Source of the DNA: Irpex lacteus
Lineage: Eukaryota > Basidiomycota > Agaricomycetes > Polyporales > Irpicaceae
Reading direction: 5' to 3'
Assembly: GCA_001986395.2 (NCBI GenBank)
Contig: MQVO02000011.1
Location: 930,001-994,000 of the forward strand
DNA: 64,000 nt
The position numbers and the translations under genes were made by a program. A model generated the notes under the pieces. That model saw only the letters and a list, made by a program, of their open reading frames with translations, ran no database searches and had not been told where the DNA came from. Within the stretch, counting starts at the first letter, position 1. Each line of letters starts with the position of its first letter. Positions 22,846 through 33,863 of this stretch are shown piece by piece.

Positions 22846-24480
22846 ATGGTCCCTCCTGATGATGTCGAAATTCTGGAGTACCAAACATTGTATGTGATTG
22901 TACTCTTTTCGAAAGTTTCACCCAGTCTGATAACATACGTAGCACAACTATTTCGAGGTTCCTGGTCGCCGTGTCCGGTAAATATCATCTCGTGCTAGTT
23001 ATGGCAAAAAGTGCTGATTTGCGCCGTTATTTTTCAGGACTTTCTTTCTACGAATGGCTCGTAACCTTGGGTCAAGAAGTCGATCATATTTGGGCAAGAA
23101 AATGGACCGTTTCTACTTGGATCTTCGCTTGTATCCGCTATGCGACTATTCTTGACTCTATAACGCAAATATGGCCTACATCAAGCTATAAGGTAAGCTC
23201 TCTCTTCTATGTTTCAGTGGAAACTTGAGTTTCACATACTCTTGCAAGAGGTAACCCGTGTGGCTTTGTACGTCGCTGCCCGTGTGCTTATAGCTGGCGC
23301 CCTTCAGCTGCCTCTGGTCAATACGATTTGGAGAAGCGTCGATGATAGTTCAGCGCACAGCGCTCGCAGGTTTGACGACCCACCCACTTCTCGTAGTATG
23401 CCTACCTAAGAGTCCCTTTATACAGCATTCACAGCATTGCGCACGTATGTGCTATGTAATAGAAACACGTGGGTGTTCCTCGTCGTCTTTGGGCTGAGCA
23501 TAGTACCAGCGTTCGTCAATACGGTCAGCACCTCAGGCACGCTTTCTCTGTATGCTTTCTGACCGAGATCTATTTCAGGTCACATTTGCTCAGAATGGCA
23601 TCGTATTTGCATTGGTATCTCCAAACAACGTCTGCCAACCTCTATTAGGTCACTCCAAAATGTATGTCTCTGATTGCATCGTGGTTTGATGAAATCTGAT
23701 ACATTTTGCTTTGATGCCTGTCAGTGGCAAGGCCGTCGTTCAGATACTTATCGTGCGAATACTTACAAAAATTTAGTATCATACATGGCGCGAATATCAG
23801 TCATTGCTGGAGATGTCCTGGCCCTTTCAGTAACGTGGTGGAAAACTCTTGGCATTGTTCGTGAAGCTACTCGTCTCAAAATCAAAGTCCCACTAGGCAT
23901 GGTCTTGATTCGAGAGGGTGAGTGCAGTGCCCACTACTCAGCGTACTATCTCTTATTTTTTGATGTTACTCCCACTGTAGGCACACTTTTGTCACTGTAA
24001 GTGCCATTTCGAGAGAATGAATATCGAACTCACAAACTCTGACCTTGCAGGGGACTACTGATATTGAACATCTTCCAACTGTTATCCGTGGACATTGTGC
24101 GTGTACCATGCCGTGTGCAGCGAAAAGTGTATACATTCTGAGCGACGAATAACAGAGGTCACTGGAAAATGGAAACCCCGGAATCGCCTTTCTGCTCCCG
24201 TTCGTGAAGCCTGCTGGCCACTCCTAAACTATTCTCTCTGACTGGTCGTTGTCATAGTTTGTCATCGACCCTCGTTTGTCGGTTCATGCTAAACCTCAGA
24301 GCGGCAGCATACCGCCCAGAACTCTGCAGCACTCTACACATATCGACCATCCGCTTTAACGCTCAAGTTCTTCTCGGTAACTTGGGAGAACCCTTGGATC
24401 TTGCGACAGAAGACGAGGAACGCGCGATAGAGACCCACAGTTTGGAAACTGGACGGCAGCACTGTGCTGGGACATCGTGA
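22846..24480 (+). CDS. DUF6533 seven-transmembrane protein, tandem copy A
   Basis: Exons include 22846-22889, 22943-22977, 23038-23192, a 2-nt exon 23249-23250, 23308-23369, an exon ending at 23661, a 2-nt exon 23725-23726, an exon from 23777, and a last exon 24258-24480. My spliced sum is 951 nt, 316 residues, no internal stop. The N-terminus carries SFYEWLVTLGQEVDHIWARK, the DUF6533 signature, then WTVSTWIFACIRY. Further helices include TALAAFTALRTYVLCNRN and ISVIAGDVLALSVTWWKT; the last helix ends at STLVCRFMLNLR. About seven hydrophobic segments are visible. The cytoplasmic C-terminus is acidic. Function is unknown; topology is receptor-like. The second 2-nt exon is followed by a GC donor (GCAAGG), where the sister copies have GTAAGG and GTAAAA. 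Confidence 0.8.
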
Positions 24481-25217
24481 CCGCTTGTCAGTAATATTCA
24501 TGTAGCTCACGCAATCTCAGGCTGCCCTGGTTCAACTGCTAGTACCTGGTCATATTATCTTATCCTGATCACGACAGTCAATGCTTCCGGTCGTAGTGCG
24601 AAGCCATCGCAAGGCAAGGTAAAGTGGCCACCATAACCGAAGAACTTATCGTGACTCAGATTGACGTCTAGAGAATGCTTAGCCCGTTCGTTCTACTATA
24701 CATCTTCAGGATCCCGACTGACTGCCTGCCACCGGTGATTTGCATAGACCGGTTGATCTGTAGGTGATGACTGACCGGTTTGGACACGTTTCTAGCATCA
24801 AGCGGAACACCTGTGGTAAGCGACTTACAGAAGTCTGTCCGGATTTCACGGGATTCTTTCTACAGCACAGTGAATGCCCATTGCGACGTCGGGAAGGCAC
24901 TGCATATGGAGCAGTGATGATGCGCCGTTTCCCTGAAACACCTTTAGCTGCTTGTTAGGTCCATAAGCAAGCACAACGCTGCATGCTCACGTCGACGGTC
25001 AGAGTGCAACTTTATAATGCTGTGATACTCACAGTCGAATGCGGGGCACCCTCCGTCGCCGGTTGTTCCAGTGGCCACACTGTGAGTGAGATGCTCTTAT
25101 GTATGCTTCATGTCAGGCTAACTTTTATCCAGTATATAAACCATATGCTTGTCATGGTGCAGAACGAAGTCTACATCCACATATTTTGCCATCACAACTT
25201 GGCTCAGCCGAATAACA
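24481..25217. other. spacer between DUF6533 copies A and B
   Basis: No gene. Shares scattered blocks with the spacer at 26877-27643, as expected for a duplicated unit. Confidence 0.55.
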
Positions 25218-26876
25218 ATGAGCTTCTCCAAAGAGGAAGATATCTCCGAGTATGAGGCATTGTACGTTCCTGTCTTTGCTCGCCATAGTTTTTTTTCCCG
25301 TCTCTAACCTGATACGCAGCATAACTGGCTCAAGAACTCTGATGGCAGTTTCCAGTAAGCGTAGTCTTGCGCTAATTACAACTAGAGGTGCTCACCTTGA
25401 TATCCTTCAGTGTTTTGTTGCTACGAATGGCTCATAACATTAAGTCAAGAGATCGAACACATTTGGGCTAGAAAATGGACTCTGTCTACTTGTATCTTTA
25501 CCTCTATCCGGTATGCGACCGTTCTTTCTTCTGTGGTACAAATATTGCCTGCATCAAGCTACACGGTAAGTCATTAATCCTTCGCCGTATGATTTGTTGG
25601 CTGATGTTTTCCATTTTTTCCGTCAGAGGTAACTTACGCAACTTTCATATTGCAACGCGCGCGCTGACTCTCACTGCTTTACAGCTGTGTCTGGGAAGTA
25701 CGAGTAGGAGAAGGTTTAATGATAGTCCAGTTGACGGCACTTGGAGGTTTGGCTGCTTGAACGACTTTTCTGGTAGTATGATTGGCTGACTTAGCACACC
25801 TTTCTATAGTGTTCACGGCGCTGCGCACTTACGCGCTGTGTAGTAGAAACATCTGGGTGTTCCTCATCGTCTTCGGTTTTGGTATGGCGACGGCGCTCAT
25901 TAACACGGTCAGCACACAGTCCCTCGAGCACGCTTCCTCTCAATGCTTACACACAATACATCCATTTTAGGTTGCATTTGCTCAGCATGGCGTCCTGTTT
26001 TCAATCGCATCTCCCAATAATGTTTGCCATCCTGCGCTAGGTCACATTGAACTGTACGTTTCTGATTGAGTAATGAGTCGGTTGACGCTAACAACTCTTT
26101 GCGCCGGCGGATAGTAGTAAGGTATTCATCTATGCAACTAGTTATGAGGCTTACAAACTTACTATTTAGCGCTATCATACATTGCGTTGGCATCAGTCGT
26201 TGCTGGGCAGGTCATTGCTCTTTTAGTGACATGGTGGAAAACTCTTGGCACCGTCCGAGAAGCAGCTCGTCTCAAAATTAAGGCTCCACTGGGCATCGTT
26301 TTACTTCGGGAAGGTGGGTTTTGTCGTCCCAATTCGGGATGTTTTATCATTATGCTAACAGCATCCCTACTACGCTACAGGCACGCTTTTGTTACTGTAA
26401 GCGAGTGGCATTCTGGGAGACACTGAGTTGACCAAATGTGACATTATAGGGTATTGCTAGTCTTAGACGTTTTCCAGCTTTTATCCGTCGGAGGCGTACG
26501 TTTTCTATGCATTATAGTGTTGCGTGCGTCGACCTGATGGATAAATTACAGAGGCCCCTGCAATATGGAAATCCCGGAGTTGCATTTTTGCTCCCGTTCG
26601 TACACTAACAGACATGCCTACACAATTCTAGACATCTGTCTGACCTGCCATTACTACAGATTATCATCGACTCTCGTGTGTCGGTTCATGCTCAACCTCA
26701 AAGAGGCAGCATATCGTCCAGAACTGTGCAGCACTCTGCATATATCAACCATCCGATTTAACACTAATGTGCTTATCGGGAACCTAGGAGAACCTCTGGA
26801 TCTTGCGGCAGAGCACGACGAATGCGCGGTGGAGGAACACAGCCTAGAATTCGACGGCAGCACTGTGATGCCGTGA
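25218..26876 (+). CDS. DUF6533 seven-transmembrane protein, tandem copy B
   Basis: The start MSFSKEEDISEYEAF is followed after two short introns by CCYEWLITLSQEIEHIWARK, the DUF6533 signature. Helices and loops match copy A (FTALRTYALCSRNIWVF, SVVAGQVIALLVTWWKT, the end at CRFMLNLKEAA), and the acidic tail stops at 26876. As in copy A, the frame needs two 2-nt exons: AG at 25627-25628 between introns 25566-25626 and 25629-25684, and TA at 26115-26116 between introns 26054-26114 and 26117-26169. With them the protein reads SSYT-S-CVWEVRVGEG and GHIE-LT-LSYIALAS without interruption. Probably functional; function unknown. Confidence 0.78.
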
Positions 26877-27643
26877 CACAGTAACCGCTTCTCAGTGATG
26901 CCCATGTAGCTCACGCACGCTCAGCCTACCACGATCGACTACTATATTTTTTACGATAAATTGAATCCTCGTTAGGGCTGCGATGGCAGGCCGTGTCAGC
27001 ACAAATCAAGGTAAATTGACTACTACAATCGAAGTACTGATCCTGTCTATAATAGAACCAGTGCGAGTGATCAAAGAATTTGTGACCACTTCGCTCTATC
27101 ATCTATCTCGGCAGATCGTCTGTCGCCGCTAATATGCGTAGACTGTTTGATTTGCAGGTAATCACTGACGTTGGACACATTGGATACCACAGTTACCTAT
27201 TTCCTCAACGTCGAGCAGGATACCTGTTGTAAGTGCCGCAAAGTAGAACTTCCAAAACTCCGATTTGCTGAAATTTTGCCACAGTTGAACTGGTAACCAC
27301 CGCCGGGTCGGGGATACACTGCACATGAAGCCAGAATAATGCGCCGCCGGTAGTATGAAAGACCTTCCTTTGCCTTTTTTGGCGTAAACCGAGCACATCG
27401 CTGCATGCTTACGTCTAAGATCGGCGTGTAGCTTCCCAATGCTGTGTAAATCATCGGTGAACAGTGTATATTGCCGTTCCTGCGGATACATTGGGAGAGC
27501 AAGTCGCCTTTCGCTCTCATAAGCTTACACGCCCGTCTAATTCTAGTAACTATATAGATCTGCTTGGGTCGAATTACAGCGCACACGCACTCCCTTCCCC
27601 TCAAGCTTAAATCCCTATAACCTACAGCACACAGAGCGATTGA
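26877..27643. other. spacer between DUF6533 copies B and C
   Basis: No gene supported; related in blocks to the preceding spacer. Confidence 0.55.
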
Positions 27644-29298
27644 ATGTTGACTACTTCCTTCTACGACGCCGATGCTATTTCCGAGAACCAGTCATTGTAC
27701 GTCCCTTGCTCATTCTATACTTTTATACTTAAAGTTGTTTGACCGGTCATGCAGCATCACTGTGTCAAGGACTGTAGTTGCTGTTTCAGGTAAGTATACA
27801 TTGAACTGATCGCAGTCAGCGATATCAATCTGCTATGGTCTCCTCCAGCGTTCTGTTGTTACGAGTGGCTTATAACATTGAGTCAAGAAATCGACCATAT
27901 TTGGGCAAGAAGGTGGACTTTGTCTACTTGGATTTTTGCCTCTATTCGATATTCGACTTTCCTGTTTGCGGTGATGCTACTATTGCCTTCATCAAACCAC
28001 ATGGTACGTAAATCTGCTTGTTACAAGTGAATGACACTCACGAGTTTTTATTAGAGGTAGCAGACGGGGTTTTGTACACCGCAATAAGCTGACCGTGATC
28101 GCTCTACAGCTGCCTCTGGGAAACTCGTATGGCAGAGGCGTTACTGGTAGTGCAGTTTACGGCGCTCGCAGGTCTGGCTACCATAATATTTCTCGTAGTA
28201 TGGAAGGAATCACCGACTTACTCCTCCTCTGTATAGCGTTTACAGGATTGAGGACTTGTGCACTGTGCAATAGAAACATATGGGTGTTCCTCGCCGTCTT
28301 TGGCTTGAGCATAGTTCCGGCTTTTGTTGATTCGGTCAGCACACCGAGCTTGATACACAATGTTACCTTTCTGACGATAAACCTATCCAGATTCTGTTTT
28401 ATAAGAACGGCGTCCTATTTGGGGTGACATCTCTCGATAATTTCTGCGAATCGGTGTTGAACCACTCGATACCGTATGTTTCTAACAAGTCAATTTTTGA
28501 TATGTGAATTCTGATACCTACATGATGCCACGGTTGATAGAAGTAAAACATTCCTACTGCTCCTTTCGCGCAAGTTTACAAAATTCATACTTCTAGTATT
28601 ATTTATCACACGGGCCTCCGTGATTTCTGGGGATTGCATCGCTCTTTCGGTGACATGGTGGAAAACTCTCAGCATCGTTAGGGAAGCTGCTCGTCTCAAG
28701 ATCAAAGTCCCACTGGCAATGGTCTTAATTAGAGAAGGTGAGTGGAGTGATTGCTGCTCAACATGCTGTTTTCTCTTGCTCAACGGTGTCTACACTACAG
28801 GCACACTTTTGACATTGTGAGTAACTGGGTTCCAAGTCAGGATGGTCTCTTACGGTAATTGCGGCCGTACTACAGTGAGCTTCTAGTACTTCACGTCTTC
28901 CAACTACTATCGGTCAGCATTGTAAGTATGGCATGCCTACTACATCATCGTGTACTCACTCTAGCGGATTATTCAGACTTCCCTGCAGAATGGCAACCCC
29001 GGGATCGTTGCTCTAGCACCGTGAGTATAAGCAGTTCAACCTTTGTCTTTATCCTACGTGCGCTGATCGCGAGTGTCTGACATGCAAATACTCCAGTATG
29101 TCCGCAACTTTAGTGTGCCGATTCATACTGGACTTGAAGCAAGCAGCAGATTCCCCAGAACTCTGTGGCACTCTTCATATGTCGACCATCCGCTTCAACA
29201 CTGACGTTCTCATTGGGGAATTGGGAGAGCCTCTTGCGTCGCAAGGTCCAAGGGACCACGAATGCGCGATGGAGGGCAGCTCAGAAAGTGGCCGCTGA
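27644..29298 (+). CDS. DUF6533 seven-transmembrane protein, tandem copy C
   Basis: The start is MLTTSFYDADAISENQSF, then FCCYEWLITLSQEIDHIWAR. Helices include AEALLVVQFTALAAFTGLRT, CNRNIWVFLAVFGLSIVPAF and SVISGDCIALSVTWWKT; the last helix is STLVCRFILDLK-like (SATLVCRFILDLKQAA). Two 2-nt exons are needed: AG at 28055-28056 (introns 28004-28054 and 28057-28109) and AA at 28541-28542 (introns 28474-28540 and 28543-28596). The tail is shorter and differs from copies A and B after GELGEPL. No inactivating change seen. Function unknown, receptor-like topology. Confidence 0.77.
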
Positions 29299-30165
29299 CA
29301 CACCGTGACCTGCTTCTCGATGACATCTATATTCGAGATAAACCAACATTGAGAGTTTAGACCTCTAGTGTACACTTCCCTAGCTCTCTCCAGACATTGA
29401 AGTCGTAGATCGGTATTCGATATATCTTACTACTACAAGGACCCTCCAGCCGGCCTCTAACTTGTTTAATAGTATTTTAAGGATCTCATAGTATGGATAT
29501 TATATTAGTACGTGGCCACTACTAGCACCTGCTACTATTACCTACACTCTCGACATATATGGTTCTCCTATATCTTCCTGTCTTTTATTATATGCTAAGC
29601 ACGCTGTCCCTTGCCTTGTCCCTCCGAGTCTCCTTCAAGTGCGATGGACTCGGATGACAATCTAGTATGACAAGATTCCCACGATCAAAGATTAGATAAC
29701 TAGGGCTCGGAAACGACGTTCCAAACTTCTCCTGGCTCAGTAAGCACACCCTCGCAGTATTTACTGCGTCGTTGGCACCGTATTCCTTCCTTTCTGGGAG
29801 AATAACATATGGAACACGGCACGAAGGCCCACTGCGGCTGCTTACAAAAGCTACTTTTCCGCCAAACATATACATAATCGGCTAGGGGGTCGTATGGGTC
29901 GGTGGTAAAGCCGCCCAGTTAGTAATACACCCTCCTTATGCACAACATGAGCTCGCCATCTGATATCATCCATACCATCGCCATGGGTTCCCACTGAGGT
30001 GACGCAGTGGATTATTCATAATACAAACCTGTGTGGAAGAGACGTATATAAGGGACCCATGATCATGAGAGGAGCCACATCGCTCTTGCGCCCAGCTTAT
30101 TCATCTTCCCTGGCTCCTACCTCCATCTACTACTCGTTTGTACTCACCCTTCTGTAATCTGAACC
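29299..30165. other. intergenic region, glutathione transferase promoter side
   Basis: No supported gene. A TATATAAG at 30045-30052, about 115 bases before the glutathione transferase ATG, is a likely TATA element. A 95-codon open frame on the minus strand (29875-29588) has no recognisable domain. Confidence 0.5.
30045..30052 (+). promoter_or_regulatory. putative TATA box of glutathione transferase gene
   Basis: TATATAAG at the usual distance upstream of a short leader. Inferred from motif and position only. Confidence 0.4.
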
Positions 30166-31109
30166 ATGGCTGCACAAAGCGACAAGGAGGTTGTGCTATA
30201 CACGCTTGGCACGCCTAACGGAGTCGTTGTCAGCATCTTCCTTGAGGAGCTCAAGGTACGCGCGAAGCAGAATCAGTCTCTCGCACTACACAGCTAATCC
30301 ATTCATATAGGCTACCTACGGCGGACCAGACTACGAGTACGTCTTGCATTCATCCATAGCTACAGTATAGCCTCCTGCGAGCGGCATGCTGACCTACATT
30401 CTCGCACAGCGCTGTGAAGCTGAGCATCCGCGACGCCGACATCGGTAAGGTGCACAACCAAGTCAAGTCTCCTTGGTTCCTCGAGATCAACCCCAACGGA
30501 CGTATCCCCGCCATCACACACAAGGGCAACCGCGTCTTCGAGACGTCGGCCATCCTCATCTACCTTGCTCAGGTGTTTGACAAGGAGCGCAAGTTCTCGC
30601 AGGACCCTTCGAAGGACCTCGCTGCATGGGCTGAAGAGCAGAGCTGGATCTTCTTCGCTGTGAGTACTTCTTTCGTACGAGTCGACTGAGTGGTCGATGT
30701 TAATTCATGGCCCGGTGTGCGTTTGTTAGCATGGAGGTCTCGGACCCATGCAAGGCCAGGCGAACCACTTCAACCTCTACGCTCCTGAGAAGCTGTACGT
30801 CCCTTTCTTTGCTGTCTATTTCCTACGCACTGACGTACCCAACATCTCTGCGTATCCAGCCCATATGCCATCAACCGCTACCTGAATGAGACCAAGCGTC
30901 TCTACTCTGTCCTCGAGAGCCACTTCGAAAAGCACCAATGGCTTGCCGGCGAACAGTACGGCATCGCCGACATCAAGACCTTCGGTTGGGTTCGTATTCA
31001 TGGCCACACCGGCGTCGATATCACCCCATACCCCAACTTGCAGAAGTGGTTGCAGAGAATTGAGGAGAGGCCTGCTGTCAAGGCTGGTCTCGCAGTGCCC
31101 AAGGATTGA
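30166..31109 (+). CDS. glutathione S-transferase, URE2p/GstB-like
   Basis: Five exons (30166-30255, 30311-30336, 30410-30659, 30730-30794, 30860-31109) give 226 residues, standard for cytosolic GSTs. The thioredoxin-fold half shows VVLYTLGTPNGVVVSIFLEEL, with Tyr, Thr, Pro and Asn in place of a catalytic Cys at the usual site, then NPNGRIPAI with the cis-proline and FETSAILIYLA for gamma-glutamyl binding. The C-terminal helical half has GLGPMQGQANHFNLYAPE and WLAGEQYGIADIKTFGWV. This fits the Ure2p-like class expanded in wood-decay basidiomycetes, where members conjugate glutathione to xenobiotics or reduce peroxides. A TATA-like motif lies upstream. Confidence 0.9.
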
Positions 31110-31557
31110 CTGAAGCAACGACTATGAATACTTGAACTGTAAATGGATTGTGTAGGATGAGAAGAACGAATTTGGATGCAAAGTCAGCCTGGGAATGAGT
31201 GTATCGTTTCCATTTTGTGTACTTTTGCCTATACACAGCTGTGTCATGATTCATAAGTCGTCTGGGTACAAAAATATCGTGGTAACCATTTGAGTCGGCA
31301 CAAGTGCGACCGTCTTCATGGGAGTCCAAGACAGAGGCCGCATTGAAGTGACCAATCGCAGTCGTGGATCCTAACACTCACAAACACTGCGCGCCTGGGA
31401 ATACCAACGCGTATTTAACGACGCCCACCAACGAGTCTATCTTATCAGATTACGTGGCAGCCCTCCCTCCCCTCATACCCCCCACTTTCTCTCTCTCGCG
31501 TTCCTTGTCAACAGCTCTTTCTATCTTTTATACCTAAACTCAGCTCATCTCGACACT
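31110..31557. other. intergenic region
   Basis: Contains a pyrimidine-rich tract at about 31465-31505 just upstream of the BolA gene, a common core-promoter feature in fungi. No gene. Confidence 0.5.
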
Positions 31558-32074
31558 ATGATACCCACGGCAGACCTCGAGAGCGCGATTCGCACCGCCA
31601 TCCCCATCACACACCTCGAGATCATCGACCAGTCCAATGGATGCGGAGAAAACTATGCGATCTTGGTCGTCAGCGAGGTGAACCTCGTCTCATGTTTACC
31701 TGGGAGAATTGTGTGGAAGGAGGATTGTGATTGGTACTGACGAGTCGTTCGGTTCTGACAGGCGTTCGAAGGGAAGACGACGCTTGCGAGGCATAGATTC
31801 AGTCAGTCATCATTCTGTCTTCTCGTTGCAATTTCCTTTTTGCTTCAGATCTATGTGGAATATGTGCTGATCGTATTTCTGTCATTTAGTCAACGACGTG
31901 CTGAGACCGCAAATCGCACAAATGCACGCCTTTAGCCAGGTGAGTGAAAGCTGCGCACTCAAGCGACCTTACCTCTTCGAATCTCCCTGAACAAAACACT
32001 GACGGACTGGATGCTAGAAATCGTTGACGCCAGTACAGTACCAGGCATATCTGGCGAAGCAGGCTGCTGCGTGA
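31558..32074 (+). CDS. BOL2: BolA2/Fra2-type BolA protein
   Basis: Four exons (31558-31677, 31762-31801, 31890-31939, 32018-32074) give 88 residues. The BolA fold is clear: NGCGENYAILVVSEAFEGK, then TTLARHRFINDVL, and HAFSQKSLTP in which the conserved His coordinates Fe-S together with a monothiol glutaredoxin partner. The order and the SLTPVQY ending match the cytosolic Bola2/Fra2 class, which works with Grx3/4-type glutaredoxins in iron sensing and Fe-S trafficking. The 3' terminal exon and downstream flank are included in the tandem duplication described at 32041-33863. Confidence 0.9.
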
Positions 32075-33863
32075 GAGGTTTCACTTCGGGGAGTTGCTCG
32101 GAGGGTCACGGGCCACGGGTTTTGGATCATTGTTGCTTTCGTCTTGTTTTCATGCTATCCCACCGACATTAGATGTTACTTTTAAAGGATTGGATAAGCC
32201 GATATTCGTGTATCTTTCCATGGAAGAGTACGATTGAGAGTGAGGTGAGAGCCAGTGAGATTGCTGGCCATGGTCGCGGTATTTGCCGCGATCGCCACGT
32301 GGAAAACCTACTCGATATGGCAGTTTTGAGACGCCGCATTTCGCTAAGCTCGTTCACTTGGTCCCACCACTCTGCGCTTTAGCCTCTGCTGTTTGCACTT
32401 ATCGACCTGCCGCGGTGGCTCCCGGAATACCTCGTATTGTCAGACCAAGCGTTGTCTTCGTACGAGTCTCTCTACGTTCACGCGTCGGTCCATGTTCAAA
32501 GATCGTCAGGACACCTCCAACTCATCAACCTGTAGTGCGTACTCCCGCACCCGCTCCAACTACAAATATGCCGAAAGTACCAGCTGGATCACGGTACTAC
32601 GCTGTAGCAAAGGGTCGTCAGCCGGGATTGTACTACACTTGGTGAGTGATACGGTACCTTCGGGCTTCTCCAAGGTAGTGCTATCCTCGCTGGCGACTCC
32701 TCGGGTCACTTTCCTCCGCTTCCGCGGTTACACTCAGGACGTTTCTTATCATCTGTAGCACTCTTTCGAGAATAACTGTGCTCATTTCGCGCTAAACTGT
32801 TGCGTATTGCAGGGAAGACTGTCAGGCCCAAGTCAACGGATTCCCACGTGCAATACATAAAAAAGTCCGAACGTACGAAGAAGCAAAAGCGTGGCTTGCA
32901 TCTCATGGCGTCGCACTAGAGGAGAAAGAATCTCCTTCACCTCCATCTCCAGCGTATCTGGCGAAGCAAACTGCTGCGTGAGAGTCATGACTTCGGGGAG
33001 TTGCTCGGAGGGTCACGGGCCACGGTTTTTGGATCATTGTTGCTTTCGTCTTGTTTTCATGCTATCCCACCGGCATTAGATGCTACTTTTGAAGAGATTG
33101 GATAAGCCGATATTCGTGTATCTTTCCACGGATGGTTACGATTGAGAGTGAGGTGAGAGCCAGTGAGATTGCTGGCCATGGTCGCGGTGTTTGCCGAGAT
33201 GGCCACGTGGGAAAACTACTCGATATGGCAGTTTTGAGACGCCTCATTTCGCTAAGCTCTCTCTCTTGGTCCCACCACTCTGCGCTTTACTGCCTCTACT
33301 GTTTGTACCTCTACACCTGCCGCTGTGGCTCCCAGAATTCCTCGTTTCATCAGACCAAGCGTTGTCTTCGTACGAGTCTCTCTACGTTCACGCATTGGTC
33401 CATGTTCAAAGATCGTTAGGACACCTCCAACTCATCAACCTGTAGTGCGTACTCCCGCACCCACTCCAACTACAAATATGCCGAAAGTACCAGCTGGATC
33501 ACGGTACTACGCTGTAGCAAAGGGTCGTCAGCCGGGATTGTACTACACTTGGTGAGTGATACGGTACCTTCGGGCTTCTCCAAGGTAGTGCTATCCTCGC
33601 TGGCGACTCCTCGTGTCACTGTCCTCCGTGGTTCCACTATGGACGTTTCTTATTATTTCTAACACTCTTTCGAGAGTTGTTTCAAGCACTCTGCTTATTT
33701 CGTGCTAAACTGTTGCATATTACAGGGAAGACTGTCAGGCCCAAGTCGACGGATTCTCAGGTGCAAGACATAAAAAAGTCCGAACGTACGAAGAAGCAAA
33801 AGCGTGGCTTGCATCTCATGGCGTCGCACTAGAGGAGAAAGAATCTCCTTCACCTCCATCTCC
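32041..33863 (+). repeat. ~0.91 kb direct tandem duplication spanning BolA 3' end and RNase H1 5' end
   Basis: Unit 1 runs from about 32041 to 32949 and unit 2 from about 32950 to 33863. Each begins with the last BolA codons (CCAG.CATATCTGGCGAAGC-like) and ends in RNase H1 exon 2 at the CCTCCATCTCCA segment. Landmarks are offset by 907-910 bases, for instance the RNase H1 ATG at 32568 and 33478. The units are nearly identical with small indels, so the event is young. The breakpoint shows CCA microhomology between BolA and RNase H1 sequence. Confidence 0.85.
32568..32981 (+). CDS. chimeric mini-gene: RNase H1 hybrid-binding domain fused to BolA tail
   Basis: Exons 32568-32641 and 32813-32981 encode 80 residues. 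The first about 65 are the N-terminal RNase H1 domain that binds RNA/DNA hybrids (YYAVAKGRQPGLYYTW, KKVRTYEEAKAWLASHG). At SPSPPSP the frame crosses the duplication junction into a copy of the BolA C-terminus, reading AYLAKQTAA and stopping at the former BolA stop. The catalytic RNase H domain is absent. It has its own copy of the promoter region. Compared with the full gene there are substitutions (VNGFPRAI against VDGFSGAR). Whether it is expressed is unknown; it may be a pseudogene or a free hybrid-binding domain. Confidence 0.7.

Larger units (their letters stand above)
22846..29340 (+). repeat. tandem array of three ~2.4 kb DUF6533 gene units
   Basis: Gene starts are spaced about 2.37 and 2.43 kb apart (22846, 25218, 27644). 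Coding exons, introns and also the intergenic spacers are related: a CATGTAGCTCACGCA motif recurs after the first two genes, and spacer stretches near 24780-24840 and 27170-27240 align. The array therefore arose by duplication of a whole gene-plus-spacer unit. Copies differ widely at third positions and in introns, so the duplication is not recent. Confidence 0.8.

Noticed and set aside
25621..25690. Apparent loss of a splice donor in DUF6533 copy B (TTTCATATT where copies A and C have TTTTGTA or CTTTGTA)
   Set aside because: This only follows if the exon is taken as 17 nt starting GTA. With the 2-nt AG exon, donors in all three copies are intact and intron lengths become normal (53-57 nt), so copy B is not a pseudogene on this ground.
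29588..29875. 95-codon minus-strand frame upstream of the glutathione transferase
   Set aside because: No family, no paired exons, lies in promoter region.
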